The notes: generated from the letters alone by a model not told the origin. A DNA stretch of 64,000 nucleotides from Mycobacterium sp. Aquia_213 (GCF_026625985.1 NZ_CP113116.1:1860001-1924000); one strand, 5' to 3'. Counted from the stretch's first letter, positions 37,997 to 47,393 are shown. Numbers and translations: made by a program.

Positions 37997-38961
37997 GCGA
38001 GGCTTCGCCGTTGCACTTGGTCGTGGGGGACGAGGATCTGCTGGTCGAACGGGCCGTGGCCGACGTGCTGCGGGCGGCGCGCAAACGCGCCGGCACCGAT
38101 GACATCCCGGTCAATCGCATGCGGGCCGGCGACGTCAGTACCTATGAGCTCGCCGAGCTGCTGAGCCCGTCGCTGTTCGCCGACGAGCGCATCGTCGTGC
38201 TGGAGGCCGCGGCCGAAGCGGGCAAGGACACGGTCGCGATGATCGCCGCGGCCGCCGTCGACCTGCCGGCGGGCACGGTGCTGGTGGTGGTGCACTCTGG
38301 CGGCGGTCGGGCCAAGGCGCTGGCCGACCAGCTGAAGTCGCTGGGGGCCGAGGTTCACCCCTGCGCGCGGATCACCAAGTTGAGCGAACGCGTCGACTTC
38401 ATCCGCAAGGAGTTTCGCGCGCTGCGGGTCAAGGTCGACGAGGACACGGTGACCGCCCTGTTGGACGCCGTGGGCTCCGACGTCCGCGAGCTGGCCTCGG
38501 CCTGCTCGCAACTGGTCGCCGACACCGGTGGTGAGGTCGACGAGACCGCGGTGCGCCGCTATCACAGCGGCAAGGCCGAGGTGAAGGGCTTCGATATCGC
38601 GGACAAGGCCGTGGCCGGGGATGTCGCGGGTGCGACCGAGGCGCTGCGGTGGGCGATGATGCGTGGCGAACCGCTGGTGGTGCTGGCCGACGCACTGGCC
38701 GAAGCCATCCACACCATCGGCCGGGTGGGTCCGCTCTCCGGCGACCCGTACCGGCTGGCCGGGCAGCTGGGGATGCCGCCCTGGCGGGTGCAGAAGGCGC
38801 AGAAGCAGGCCCGGCGCTGGTCGCGCGACAGTGTGGCAACCGCGATGAAAGTGGTGGCGGAACTCAACGCCAACGTCAAGGGAGCGGCGGCAGACGCCGA
38901 CTATGCGCTGGAATCAGCGGTCAGAAAGGTGGCCGAATTGGTGGCCGACCGGGGCCGATAG
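37993..38961 (+). CDS. holA: DNA polymerase III delta subunit
   Basis: A 322-residue delta subunit of the clamp loader, which opens the beta clamp and loads it on primed DNA. Typical blocks are [20 protein letters not shown] at the N-terminus, [44 protein letters not shown], and the C-terminal collar domain ([22 protein letters not shown]). GTG start overlaps comEC (GTGA). The comEA-comEC-holA order is conserved in mycobacteria. It converges with rpsT, eight bases away. Orthologue of Rv2413c. Confidence 0.93.
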   Translation: MSEASPLHLVVGDEDLLVERAVADVLRAARKRAGTDDIPVNRMRAGDVSTYELAELLSPSLFADERIVVLEAAAEAGKDTVAMIAAAAVDLPAGTVLVVVHSGGGRAKALADQLKSLGAEVHPCARITKLSERVDFIRKEFRALRVKVDEDTVTALLDAVGSDVRELASACSQLVADTGGEVDETAVRRYHSGKAEVKGFDIADKAVAGDVAGATEALRWAMMRGEPLVVLADALAEAIHTIGRVGPLSGDPYRLAGQLGMPPWRVQKAQKQARRWSRDSVATAMKVVAELNANVKGAAADADYALESAVRKVAELVADRGR

Positions 38962-38969
38962 CCCAGGGC

Positions 38970-39230
38970 TCAGATCTTGTTGAGGGACCGCGCCAGCGCC
39001 GACTTCTTGTTGGCGGCCTGGTTCTTGTGGATGACGCCCTTGGTGGCCGCCTTGTCCAGCTTGCGGTTGGTCGACACCAGCAACTCCGCGGCCTTGTCCT
39101 TGTCGCCCGCCTCAGCGGCCTCACGGAACGCGCGCACAGCGGTGCGCAGCGAGGACTTCACCGACTTGTTGCGCAGTCGGGCGCGCTCGTTGGTCTTGAT
39201 ACGCTTCTGCTGCGACTTGATGTTGGCCAC
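38970..39230 (-). CDS. rpsT: 30S ribosomal protein S20
   Basis: An 86-residue S20 with the full family pattern: [61 protein letters not shown]. Highly basic and helical; binds 16S rRNA early in 30S assembly. Transcribed alone, divergent from the ATP-grasp gene. The 156-base upstream region holds an inverted repeat (39297-39318). Confidence 0.98.
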   Translation of the reverse strand: MANIKSQQKRIKTNERARLRNKSVKSSLRTAVRAFREAAEAGDKDKAAELLVSTNRKLDKAATKGVIHKNQAANKKSALARSLNKI

Positions 39231-39296
39231 GCGGAACTATCCTTCGTCGATTTGGTCTTTGCGGTGTCGTTTCGGGGGGCGCCCCACACCCGATTG

Positions 39297-39318
39297 CGAC
39301 TGCTCAGGTTAGCAGTCG
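39297..39318. promoter_or_regulatory. Inverted repeat in the rpsT/ATP-grasp divergent promoter region
   Basis: Perfect seven-base arms CGACTGC and GCAGTCG with an eight-base spacer, 67 bases before rpsT and 69 bases before the ATP-grasp gene. It could be an operator shared by both genes, or a stem in the rpsT leader (S20 autoregulates its own mRNA in some bacteria). No other structure stands out in 39231-39386. Confidence 0.45.
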
Positions 39319-39386
39319 GTTACGTTTTCTCCCAAAACGGGAACTCGTGGCCTGCCATTACGTCGATTTAAGGCAGCATCCTAAAA

Positions 39387-41090
39387 GTGAGTCTTGCGGA
39401 CCAGGCCGAAACAGGCAGGCGTGGGTCGCGCAGCGCTGCGCGGGCGCTGGCGCGCTCCGAGCGCATCTTTAGCGGCTACAACACGTCGGACGCCTACGAG
39501 CTGGCCTTCGACGAGATGTTCGATGCGCAGGGCAACGTGCGTGGCCCCTACAAGGGCATCTACGCCGAGCTGGCGCCATCGGACGCCTCGGACCTGCGGG
39601 CCCGCGCCGACGCGCTGGCCCGTGCGTTCATCGACCAGGGCATCACGTTCTCCCTGTCGGGCCAGGAACGGCCGTTTCCGCTGGACCTGGTGCCGCGGGT
39701 GCTCGCGGCAGCCGAATGGACCCGGCTGGAGCGCGGCATCATCCAACGTGTCAAAGCCCTCGAGATGTATCTCGACGACATTTACGGCGATCAGGAGATC
39801 CTGAACGACGGCGTGATTCCGCGTCGCCTGGTCACGTCCTGTGAGCACTTTCACCGCCAGGCGGTGGGCATCGTCCCGCCCAACGGGGTCCGAATTCACG
39901 TCGCCGGAATCGACCTCATCAAGGACGAAAAAGGCACCTGGCGGGTGCTCGAGGACAACCTGCGCTCGCCGTCGGGCGTGTCGTACGTGATGGAGAACCG
40001 GCGCACCATGGCGCGGGTCTTCCCGAACCTGTTCGCCACCCACCGGGTGCGTGCCGTCGACGACTACGCCTCGCACCTGCTGCGGGCGCTGCGCAATTCC
40101 GCGGCGACCAACGAGGCCGACCCGACCGTGGTGGTGCTGACACCCGGTGTCTACAACTCCGCGTACTTCGAGCATTCGCTGCTCGCGCGGCAGATGGGCG
40201 TCGAACTGGTCGAGGGCCGTGACCTGTTCTGCCGTGACAACCAGGTGTACATGCGCACCACCGAGGGCGAGACCCAGGTCGACGTCATCTATCGGCGCAT
40301 CGACGACGTCTTCCTCGACCCGCTGCAGTTTCGCGCCGACTCGGTGCTGGGGGTGGCCGGGTTGGTCAACGCCGCCCGCGCCGGCAACGTCGTGATCTCC
40401 AGCGCGATCGGCAACGGAGTCGGCGACGACAAGCTGGTCTACACCTACGTGCCGACCATGATCGAGTACTACCTCGGCGAGAAGCCGCTGCTGGCCAATG
40501 TGGACACCTATCGCTGCTGGCTGGACGACGAACGCGAGGAAGTGCTCGACCGGGTCGGCGAGCTGGTCATCAAGCCGGTCGAGGGATCCGGCGGCTACGG
40601 CATTGTGTTCGGCCCCGACGCGTCCGAGAAAGAACTGGCGGCCGTCAGCAAGAAGATTCGCGACGACCCGCGCAGCTGGATCGCGCAGCCGATGATGGAG
40701 CTGTCGACCGTGCCCACCCGGATCGGCAACGCGCTGGCACCGCGCTACGTCGACCTGCGGCCGTTCGCGGTCAACGACGGCGACGAGGTATGGGTGCTGC
40801 CGGGCGGGCTGAGTCGGGTGGCGCTGGTCGAGGGTTCGCGGGTGGTCAACTCCAGTCAGGGTGGTGGTTCCAAGGACACCTGGGTGCTGGCGTCGCGCGC
40901 GTCGGCCGCCGATCGTGAGCTGGGTGCCGCCGAAGTCGTGCGTTCGCTGCCAAAGTCCATGTCGGAGAAGGAGCCCGACGAATCGTCGGGGTCGTCGCAT
41001 CAACAGCCCCTGCAGACCGAGCAACCACAGGACGAGAAGCCCGCGAAAAAGCAGAAGCAAAAGCAACAGCAACAAAGGGCGGTCCGCTGA
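39387..41090 (+). CDS. Circularly permuted ATP-grasp protein (DUF404/DUF407)
   Basis: A 567-residue ATP-grasp-type ligase of the circularly permuted group. Characteristic blocks are RIFSGYNTSDAYELAFDEMFD, the ALEMYLDDIYGDQEIL stretch, HVAGIDLIKDEKGTWRVLEDNLRSPSGVSYVMENR, VIKPVEGSGGYGIVFG and PRYVDLRPFAV. The last 70 or so residues are low-complexity and Gln/Lys-rich (KKQKQKQQQQ). Starts at GTG without an obvious ribosome-binding site. One-base overlap with the alpha-E gene. It forms a conserved trio with alpha-E and transglutaminase genes, proposed to make or tag peptide bonds; substrate unknown. Orthologue of Rv2411c. Confidence 0.9.
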   Translation: MSLADQAETGRRGSRSAARALARSERIFSGYNTSDAYELAFDEMFDAQGNVRGPYKGIYAELAPSDASDLRARADALARAFIDQGITFSLSGQERPFPLDLVPRVLAAAEWTRLERGIIQRVKALEMYLDDIYGDQEILNDGVIPRRLVTSCEHFHRQAVGIVPPNGVRIHVAGIDLIKDEKGTWRVLEDNLRSPSGVSYVMENRRTMARVFPNLFATHRVRAVDDYASHLLRALRNSAATNEADPTVVVLTPGVYNSAYFEHSLLARQMGVELVEGRDLFCRDNQVYMRTTEGETQVDVIYRRIDDVFLDPLQFRADSVLGVAGLVNAARAGNVVISSAIGNGVGDDKLVYTYVPTMIEYYLGEKPLLANVDTYRCWLDDEREEVLDRVGELVIKPVEGSGGYGIVFGPDASEKELAAVSKKIRDDPRSWIAQPMMELSTVPTRIGNALAPRYVDLRPFAVNDGDEVWVLPGGLSRVALVEGSRVVNSSQGGGSKDTWVLASRASAADRELGAAEVVRSLPKSMSEKEPDESSGSSHQQPLQTEQPQDEKPAKKQKQKQQQQRAVR

Positions 41091-42070
41091 TGTTGGCCCG
41101 AAACGCCGAGGCGCTGTACTGGATCGGCCGCTACGTTGAGCGGGCGGATGACACCGCGCGCATTCTCGATGTGGCACTGCATCAATTGCTGGAGGATTCC
41201 AGCGTCGATCCCGACCAGGCGTCCCGGCTGTTGTTGCGGGTGCTTGGTATCGCGTCCCCCAAGCACGATTTGGATGTTTGGTCGTTGACCGACCTCGTCG
41301 CCTACAACACCGACGACAACAAGGGTGGCTGTTCGATCGTCGACGCGATCACGGCGGCGCGCGAAAACGCCAAGTCGGCCCGCGAAGTGACGTCCATCGA
41401 AATCTGGGAATGCCTCAACACCACTTACCATGCCCTGCCCGAACGCGAACGCGCCGCCAAACGCCTTGGGCCACATGAGTTTCTGTCCTTCATCGAGGGC
41501 CGGGCCGCGATGTTCGCCGGCCTGGCCGACTCGACGCTCTCGCGCGACGACGGATACCGCTTCATGCTGTTGGGCCGGGCGATCGAGCGCGTCGATATGA
41601 CGGTGCGGCTGCTGCTGTCTCGGGTGGGCGACAGTGCGTCCTCGCCGGCGTGGGTAACGCTGTTGCGCTCGGCCGGTGCGCACGACACATATCTGCGCAC
41701 CTATCGCGGGGTACTGGATGCCGGCCGCGTGGTCGAGTTCATGCTGCTCGACCGATTGTTCCCCCGGTCGGTGTTCTACTCACTGAAGCTGGCCGAAGAA
41801 AGCATCGAGGAGCTGGTGCGCAACCCGATGAGCCGGGTGGGGGCCACCGCCGAAGCGCAGCGACTGCTTGGGCAGGCGCGCAGCGAACTGGAATTCATGC
41901 CGCCCGGGGTGTTGCTGGACACGCTGGAGACGCGACTGGCTGGCTTGCAGACAACCTGCAGCGATGTCGGAGACGCGTTGTCGCTGCAGTACTTCCACGT
42001 CACACCGTGGGTGGCGTGGTCGGATGCCGGTCATGGCGCCGGCCTGGTCACCCGGAACGGAGATACCTGA
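41090..42070 (+). CDS. Alpha-E domain protein (DUF403)
   Basis: A 326-residue all-helical alpha-E protein: MLARNAEALYWIGRYVERADDTARILDV at the N-terminus, AARENAKSAREVTSIEIWECLN, and GRAIERVDMTVRLLLSR in the middle. Overlaps by one base both the upstream ATP-grasp gene and the downstream transglutaminase gene (TGATG junctions), indicating coupled translation of all three. Activity unknown; probably an accessory or adaptor to the ATP-grasp partner. Orthologue of Rv2410c. Confidence 0.9.
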   Translation: MLARNAEALYWIGRYVERADDTARILDVALHQLLEDSSVDPDQASRLLLRVLGIASPKHDLDVWSLTDLVAYNTDDNKGGCSIVDAITAARENAKSAREVTSIEIWECLNTTYHALPERERAAKRLGPHEFLSFIEGRAAMFAGLADSTLSRDDGYRFMLLGRAIERVDMTVRLLLSRVGDSASSPAWVTLLRSAGAHDTYLRTYRGVLDAGRVVEFMLLDRLFPRSVFYSLKLAEESIEELVRNPMSRVGATAEAQRLLGQARSELEFMPPGVLLDTLETRLAGLQTTCSDVGDALSLQYFHVTPWVAWSDAGHGAGLVTRNGDT

Positions 42071-42909
42071 TGTGGCGGCTGCGCGTAGTGCACACGACCG
42101 GGTTCGCCTACCAATCGGCGGTCACCGCCTCCTATAACGAGGCGCGGCTGACCCCGAGCTCGGACACCCGGCAAAACGTCATCCTCAACCGTGTCGAGAC
42201 CATTCCGGCAACCCGGTCTTACCGGTACATCGACTACTGGGGCACCGCGGTCACGGCGTTCGACTTGCACGCGCCGCACAGCGATCTGACGGTGACGTCC
42301 TCGTCGGTTGTCGAGACCGAGCAGCCGGAGCCGGCCGCCAAGGATGTCAGCTGGAGCGACCTGCATTCCGCGGCGGTGATCGATCGGTTCGACGAATTGC
42401 TCCAGCCCACCGAGTACACGCCGGCAAGCAAGCGGGTCAGGTCCATCGGCAAGAGAATCGCGAAAGCCCATGAGCCACAGGAAGCTGTCATGGCCGCGGC
42501 CAACTGGGTGCACGACGAGCTGGACTACCTTCCGGGCACCACCGGGGTGCGCTCGTCGGGGCTGGACGCCCTGAAGGCGGGCAAGGGAGTGTGTCAGGAC
42601 TTCGTGCATTTGTCGCTGATATTGTTGCGCGACATGGGAATTCCGGCGCGCTATGTGTCGGGCTACCTACACCCCAAGCGTAACGCCGTCGTTGGGGACA
42701 CCGTGGAAGGCCGAAGCCACGCCTGGATCCAGGCGTGGACCGGTGGTTGGTGGAACTACGACCCCACCAATGACACCGAGATCACCGAGCAATATGTCAG
42801 CGTGGGCGTCGGTCGGGACTACACCGACGTGTCGCCGCTGAAGGGCATCTATTCGGGGCAGGGCGCAACCGACCTCGATGTGGTTGTGGAGGTCACCCGA
42901 CTGGCCTAG
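42070..42909 (+). CDS. Transglutaminase-like cysteine peptidase family protein
   Basis: A 279-residue protein with an N-terminal beta domain (LRVVHTTGFAYQSAVTASYNEARLTP) and a transglutaminase-like core. The triad is visible: Cys in KGVCQDFVHL, His in GRSHAWIQAW and Asp in YDPTND. Start ATG 42070 overlaps the alpha-E stop; the open frame extends upstream inside alpha-E and is ignored. Likely a peptidase or amidase acting on the product of the ATP-grasp partner. Last backbone gene before the esp block. Orthologue of Rv2409c. Confidence 0.9.
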   Translation: MWRLRVVHTTGFAYQSAVTASYNEARLTPSSDTRQNVILNRVETIPATRSYRYIDYWGTAVTAFDLHAPHSDLTVTSSSVVETEQPEPAAKDVSWSDLHSAAVIDRFDELLQPTEYTPASKRVRSIGKRIAKAHEPQEAVMAAANWVHDELDYLPGTTGVRSSGLDALKAGKGVCQDFVHLSLILLRDMGIPARYVSGYLHPKRNAVVGDTVEGRSHAWIQAWTGGWWNYDPTNDTEITEQYVSVGVGRDYTDVSPLKGIYSGQGATDLDVVVEVTRLA

Positions 42910-43045
42910 CGATCTCCGACGATCGCCCTGCGACGCGGGCCTTGCTGGCTTACGATGGCCTCGCCCGCGCGGCCCGGCCGTCAGCGTGCGCTCGATTGAC
43001 CACCGATCTCGTGATGGTGACTTCGGCGAAGAAGGAGACTCGTCC

Positions 43046-44491
43046 ATGGCCGAGATGCTCAAGGTCGAGTATGACGAGCTGATGGCCAGGGCCGCCGAAC
43101 TCGAAGTGCCGCTGCCCGCCCCGCCACCCGAGAGCGCGCGGCCGCCGTGCGCCATTTCTTTCACCGTGGATTCCGGCACGCAGCTGGACTACTCTGCCAG
43201 CGCGATTCGCGAAAGTATCAAACGAGCCGAAGCGGAATATCGGGTACTGGCGGAGTCGCTGCGAAACGCGGCGCTGGCCTACGAAGAAGCCGACCAGGCG
43301 GCCGCGGACGCGCTCACCAACGAGTCGTCGGCCACGCCCGAGTCCGCGAGCACACCTGCGGCGCAGAAAACCGGCAGGGACGAAAGCTTCGCGCCGCCGC
43401 CGGAAACACCCGGATATGACGGTTATTACGACCTCAGGCAGGCGATTGAGGATATCGAGGCTCCCGACCAAGGGCCCGGGTACACCAAATTCGAGAATGA
43501 CTGGAACGCCTATGTTTTGGCGTTGCAATCGGACGAGGTCATGCGACGCTTCCGCCCATTCGAGTACTGGGAAGGCGAGTCGGCGGCGGCGGTCGAAGCC
43601 AATTTCGAACAACAGAAGAAATATCTGATCCAGCTGGGCGGCGGCTCTTGCTACCAGGTTGCCGATCAGGCCAGCAGGGTTGTCGAGGCGCACAAATGGG
43701 CCATCACGGTCCACCCCTCGTCCTATGAGCTATACATCACCGACTACTGGTACGACGAGTACGGGAGGAGGGGAGACATCGCCAGACAAAACGACAGTCT
43801 GACGTGGTACGTCGACATGCAGGAAAGGTCGGAGACGGTGCTGGCCGAGTACTACAGCCGCGCGACTTTGCCGTTAGCGCTGGTATATCCCACCAACCCT
43901 CCCGCCGCGGTCACTGTCAAGGCGCCCCTTCAGATACCGGATAACGCCGAAGAAATCATCCGTGGCGCGATCGGTGGCGCTATTGGTGGTGTTGTCGATG
44001 CCGGCACTGGGGTGGCCAAACCCGACGCCCTTGCTTCGCCGCTGTCCAACGCGAACTTGTCCGACATGGTCAGCAGCCTCAGCGATATGGCCAGCCAAAC
44101 CGACACGGCCAGTGACCCATTCGCTAATACGGCGCCGCCACCGCCGATGGTTGCGCCCGGCCTGCCGAAGGCGGGTGGGGTCAAGCCGGCGTCAGTGGGT
44201 GGCGGCGGCATGCCTTCGGCGCCGTTGCAGGCTCCGTCGGACGCCGGTGCGGCGACGTCGGGTGCGGCGGCACGACCCGGCGCGGGCGGCGTGAACCCCG
44301 GAGCGGGCGGTGCGATGGGCGGTCGCGGCGCCATGGGCGGCGGGATGCCGATGGGCGCCGGGGCAGGCCAGGGCCAGGGCAAGGACAGCAAGGCCAAACG
44401 CTACGGGGACGAAGAGGACATCTACACCGAAGAGCGGCCGTGGACTTCGTCCGTCATCGGTGTTCGCCGGCGCAACGACGCACCCGAGTGA
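43046..44491 (+). CDS. EspB-like ESX secretion-associated protein
   Basis: A 481-residue homologue of EspB (Rv3881c). The N-terminal PE/PPE-like helical fold carries the export motif YxxxD (Y79-D83, YEEAD) and a W-x-G turn (W175-G177, FEYWEGESA). A Pro/Gly/Ala-rich region follows from about residue 300, with Gly-Met runs. The C-terminus YTEERPWTSSVIGVRRR closely parallels EspB's end. Ribosome-binding site GAAGGAGA precedes the ATG; the frame extends upstream. EspB is exported by ESX-1 and forms ring oligomers in M. tuberculosis. First gene of an orphan esp cluster. Confidence 0.87.
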   Translation: MAEMLKVEYDELMARAAELEVPLPAPPPESARPPCAISFTVDSGTQLDYSASAIRESIKRAEAEYRVLAESLRNAALAYEEADQAAADALTNESSATPESASTPAAQKTGRDESFAPPPETPGYDGYYDLRQAIEDIEAPDQGPGYTKFENDWNAYVLALQSDEVMRRFRPFEYWEGESAAAVEANFEQQKKYLIQLGGGSCYQVADQASRVVEAHKWAITVHPSSYELYITDYWYDEYGRRGDIARQNDSLTWYVDMQERSETVLAEYYSRATLPLALVYPTNPPAAVTVKAPLQIPDNAEEIIRGAIGGAIGGVVDAGTGVAKPDALASPLSNANLSDMVSSLSDMASQTDTASDPFANTAPPPPMVAPGLPKAGGVKPASVGGGGMPSAPLQAPSDAGAATSGAAARPGAGGVNPGAGGAMGGRGAMGGGMPMGAGAGQGQGKDSKAKRYGDEEDIYTEERPWTSSVIGVRRRNDAPE

Positions 44492-44696
44492 CGCTGCACG
44501 GGGTCGGGTCAACCGCGCCGTGTTTGCGTCGTCCGACACAGGTGAACAACAGTCGACGCTGGAGCGGCGTAGGCGTGTCGTACGGTCAAAGTGCCTGGTA
44601 CACAGCGAGATTGGTGCGCGCGACGACTCGGAGCGCTGTTAGAGTTCAGTCAAATTATTGCCGCGCGATTCCAGAGAAATTGGGAGGAAATTAGCG
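44492..44696. promoter_or_regulatory. Gap between espB-like and espA/E-like genes
   Basis: 205 bases without a convincing gene. A possible -10 (TAGAGT) near 44640-44645 lies about 52 bases before the next start and would let the espA/E-like gene be transcribed separately from espB. GGGAGGAAA precedes the ATG at 44697. No strong hairpin seen. Confidence 0.3.
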
Positions 44697-45929
44697 ATGC
44701 CCAAGATTTCAGATACCTGGAAGCCCGGTTTCAGCACGGTCGCGGCGGGTAAAGCCTTCGCGACGGGCAATTACGCCGATGGCACGCTCAACCTTGTCCT
44801 CGCTCTCGGCCAGGCCGGGTATGCGATCGGGAAAAACTATCTTCCTAAATCGGTGGCGGGCGACCTACTCGGTCCTCGCAAAGAGGGCAAAGAATCGTTA
44901 AGGGACTCGTTCGGGGTAGAGGCCGTCATCCTGGAACGCGGGATACAGATTGTGACCGCGCTGACGCTGTTGCTCGGCAGTGGCAAGGAACAGGGTCAGA
45001 CGTATGAAGCGGCATCGAGTTATTTCAAACTAGCCTGGGAAAACCTGAAGGATGCGGCGGTTGTCGGCGACTCGTGGTTGGGTACGGCGGCCGATTCCTA
45101 TAACGCGCTAAACGCCCAGCAGACAGAATGGGCGACCATTATGGAAGGCCTTGATCTTCAGGTCGCGGCGCTCCTCCAGCAGAACTCCGACACGCTTGGC
45201 AATTGCAAGATCACCCTGACGAGCGTCCGGGCCTTTTACACCGCTTGCATCCCGGTAGCGGCCACTCTGCGATGGGCCTATGGCCCAGCCGGGGAAGCGA
45301 TTTCGATAACGTTCCAGTGGGCAATGTTGTTGGTTGGTTTGCCGGTGGCTCTCTCCGCGTGTGTGGTCGCGTTTACCAAAGCGGCGGACAACGGGGCTGC
45401 CCTCCAGGCGGTTACCGCCGAATACACCGCCGTTGCCGCCAGCGCGACCGGCACGGGTTCGGAATACGCGCCGCCCGCGGAAGCGCCCGCGCCGAAGTCG
45501 ACGGTGAGCGAGTTCGACGAGATCAACGCCGGATCATCGGCCGCGGCGTCCGGTGGTTTTGGCCAGGGCGCCGCGTTGCCCGCGGGCACCCCGAGTTCGT
45601 CCCCCGGTGCCGTGAGCACTGGCGAAGCCGAGAGTCCTTCGGGTGACTGGTCGGGCGCACCGTCGTTGGAGGGTGCGGTGCCGCAGGCCGGCGGCTCACC
45701 GGCCTACGCCTCGCCCGCCGTCGGTCGGATGCCGAGCGCGGTGTCGGGCGCACCGACCTCGTCCCCATCGCCCGCGGCGGCCGGAGCAAAGGGGACCGCC
45801 GCGCACGAGCCGACCGCCGACGAGGAAGGTGTTCTCGAGGGGGCGGCCACGGGCGCCGAGGCTGCTGAACGAGCGCCCGTCGGCACCCCCGCCGACGGCA
45901 CCGAATCGGTGCACGAACGCGTCCGCTGA
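44697..45929 (+). CDS. EspA/EspE-like ESX secretion-associated protein
   Basis: A 410-residue protein with the EspA/EspE pattern: an N-terminal helical part with the W-x-G turn in GDSWLGTAADSYNALNAQQ (W127-G129, compare DGWLGSAADKY of EspA), a hydrophobic pair of helices (about residues 200-228), then a long Ala/Ser/Gly/Pro-rich region. The end, EEGVLEG...TGAEAAERAPVGTPADG, matches the conserved C-terminal EAERAP motif of EspA and EspE. Expected to be co-secreted with the EspC/F-type protein encoded just downstream, as EspA with EspC and EspE with EspF. Assignment between EspA and EspE is not possible by eye. Confidence 0.82.
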   Translation: MPKISDTWKPGFSTVAAGKAFATGNYADGTLNLVLALGQAGYAIGKNYLPKSVAGDLLGPRKEGKESLRDSFGVEAVILERGIQIVTALTLLLGSGKEQGQTYEAASSYFKLAWENLKDAAVVGDSWLGTAADSYNALNAQQTEWATIMEGLDLQVAALLQQNSDTLGNCKITLTSVRAFYTACIPVAATLRWAYGPAGEAISITFQWAMLLVGLPVALSACVVAFTKAADNGAALQAVTAEYTAVAASATGTGSEYAPPAEAPAPKSTVSEFDEINAGSSAAASGGFGQGAALPAGTPSSSPGAVSTGEAESPSGDWSGAPSLEGAVPQAGGSPAYASPAVGRMPSAVSGAPTSSPSPAAAGAKGTAAHEPTADEEGVLEGAATGAEAAERAPVGTPADGTESVHERVR

Positions 45930-45949
45930 GCCGTGGAAAGAGGAAATCG

Positions 45950-46267
45950 ATGCCAGACAAGATGCAAGTAACAACCGCATACCTAGAAAAATTGGCTGTC
46001 GAGCAGGACGAAGCCGCGGCCGAAATCAACAATGCCATGTCAGCAGCCAATGGGTTGGCGTACAAACTGGTTTGGGATCATGGCTTGATCTCCGCGGTGT
46101 TCTGGGGAGCAATGTTCGGCACCGAGAGTGAACGCGAAGCCGCGTGCAACAACATGATCGCCGTATCCACTGATATGGCCGCAAATCTGCGCACCAGCGC
46201 GGCCGCCTATACGAGCACCGACGCGCAGTCCAGCAAGAACCTCGGCCGACAGATTTTGCCCGGCTGA
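45950..46267 (+). CDS. EspC/EspF-like ESX secretion-associated protein
   Basis: A 105-residue helical-hairpin protein of the EspC/EspF family. VTTAYLEKLAVEQDEAAAEINNAMSAA resembles VQPERLGVLASHHDNAA of EspC, and VWDHGLISAVFWGAMF parallels the THGPYCSQFND turn. The C-terminal secretion motif YxxxD is present (Y87-D91, YTSTD). It follows the EspA/E-like gene by 20 bases, the order seen in espA-espC and espE-espF, so the two products probably form a secreted pair. Confidence 0.82.
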   Translation: MPDKMQVTTAYLEKLAVEQDEAAAEINNAMSAANGLAYKLVWDHGLISAVFWGAMFGTESEREAACNNMIAVSTDMAANLRTSAAAYTSTDAQSSKNLGRQILPG

Positions 46268-46310
46268 ATTCGGCAACCTACTGCCAGAGTTCGGAAAGAG
46301 AGACGCCAGA

Positions 46311-46964
46311 GTGGACACCACGCAACACGGACACGGCGACGAGGACGGATATTCCGCCGCCGCATGGGATTTCGGCGACAACCCGGAAAGCGGTGGACAC
46401 CAGGATTTCGGCGACGGGTTTGGCCAGGACAGCGGTGCGTTTGATTTCGGCGACGGTTCCGGCCACGACTATGCCGAGCCGTCGGCGATAGACGCGTTGG
46501 TCGCGAACGAACCGGCGGAGCCCGCGTACGCAGCGGCCGAGTCGCGCTTGATGGACACGCTGGCCGAGCACGCAGGCGACCTCGGGGCCACCGGTGCCGA
46601 CGACGACGAAGACGCATTGCCGACAGCCAAGGTGACTAATCCGCCCGAGAGCGTGTCGGTGACGGCGACCATGGACGGCAGAGTCGCGACGGTCGAACTG
46701 TCGGCGGATGCGGCAAAGATGAATGAATCCGCGCTTGCCGACGAGATACTCGCCATCGCGGACCTTGCTCGGCAACGGGCCCTATCGATTCAGCACTCCT
46801 TCGTGCTTGATGCCTTCCGGCACCTGGGGATAACGGATCCAGAGGATGAAGAGTTCGTCGCCGAAGCGCTGGAAACGGGCGTGACCGAATTGCGGTCGCC
46901 GGACCAGGCTATTCGGGCGCAGGCGGAGGTATTCGCCACGCGGTACACCAGCGATGACGTCTGA
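46311..46964 (+). CDS. EspH-like ESX-1 associated protein
   Basis: A 217-residue protein. The N-terminal 100 residues are acidic and Gly/Asp-rich with repeated DFGD units (WDFGDNPESG, HQDFGDGFGQ, FDFGDGSGH). The C-terminal domain matches EspH (Rv3867) strongly: TNPPESVSVTATMDGRVATVELS, ALADEILAIADLARQRA, and the end AEVFATRYTSDD. EspH is a cytosolic factor needed for export of EspE/EspF in M. marinum. Start is GTG. Its presence beside an EspE/F-like pair fits a dedicated chaperone role. Confidence 0.84.
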   Translation: MDTTQHGHGDEDGYSAAAWDFGDNPESGGHQDFGDGFGQDSGAFDFGDGSGHDYAEPSAIDALVANEPAEPAYAAAESRLMDTLAEHAGDLGATGADDDEDALPTAKVTNPPESVSVTATMDGRVATVELSADAAKMNESALADEILAIADLARQRALSIQHSFVLDAFRHLGITDPEDEEFVAEALETGVTELRSPDQAIRAQAEVFATRYTSDDV

Positions 46965-47009
46965 GCACCCGACGGGCCCGGGCAGAGACCCCCGACATAA
47001 GGACGCCAG

Positions 47010-47372
47010 ATGAGCAATGAGATGCACCCGATAGTTGCCGAGGCGCTGCGCACGGTGGAGCAGATTCAGTCGATGGGGGACGCGGATGCCGCCCACTTGA
47101 AGAACGAATCCTTCAGGGGCGCAGACGAAACGGAGACCGTCAAGGTAACGCTCGATGGCCGGCAGTGGCTCACCGGCCTGTACATCGCGGACGGCTTGCT
47201 GCGACTGGGCGTTGAAACGGTGGCGCTGCGGGTCAACGAAGCGATACAAAACGCGCAGGCCACCGCGACGGCGGCCGTCGCAGCCCAGCAGCAGGAATTC
47301 ATCGAGTCGCTGGGAAGGCTTGCCGATTCGCTGACCGAAACGATCGGGACGGGCGAAGCCAAACCGCAGTAA
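47010..47372 (+). CDS. EspL-like ESX-1 associated protein (YbaB-like)
   Basis: A 120-residue homologue of EspL (Rv3880c): NESFRGADETETVKVTLDGRQWLTGLYIADGLLRLGVETVALRVNEAIQNAQA parallels EspL almost block for block and has the YbaB/EbfC-like fold. EspL stabilises ESX-1 substrates in M. tuberculosis. Ribosome-binding site AAGGA before the ATG. Last plus-strand gene of the cluster, converging with espK 21 bases away. In the ESX-1 locus espL lies between espK and espB. Confidence 0.84.
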   Translation: MSNEMHPIVAEALRTVEQIQSMGDADAAHLKNESFRGADETETVKVTLDGRQWLTGLYIADGLLRLGVETVALRVNEAIQNAQATATAAVAAQQQEFIESLGRLADSLTETIGTGEAKPQ

Positions 47373-47393
47373 CGGCAACGCCTTTGGTGGCAG

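Noticed and set aside
36559..38712. A 717-codon open frame antisense to comEC and holA
   Set aside because: Low-complexity Ala/Thr/Arg composition and full overlap with two conserved genes; a shadow frame.
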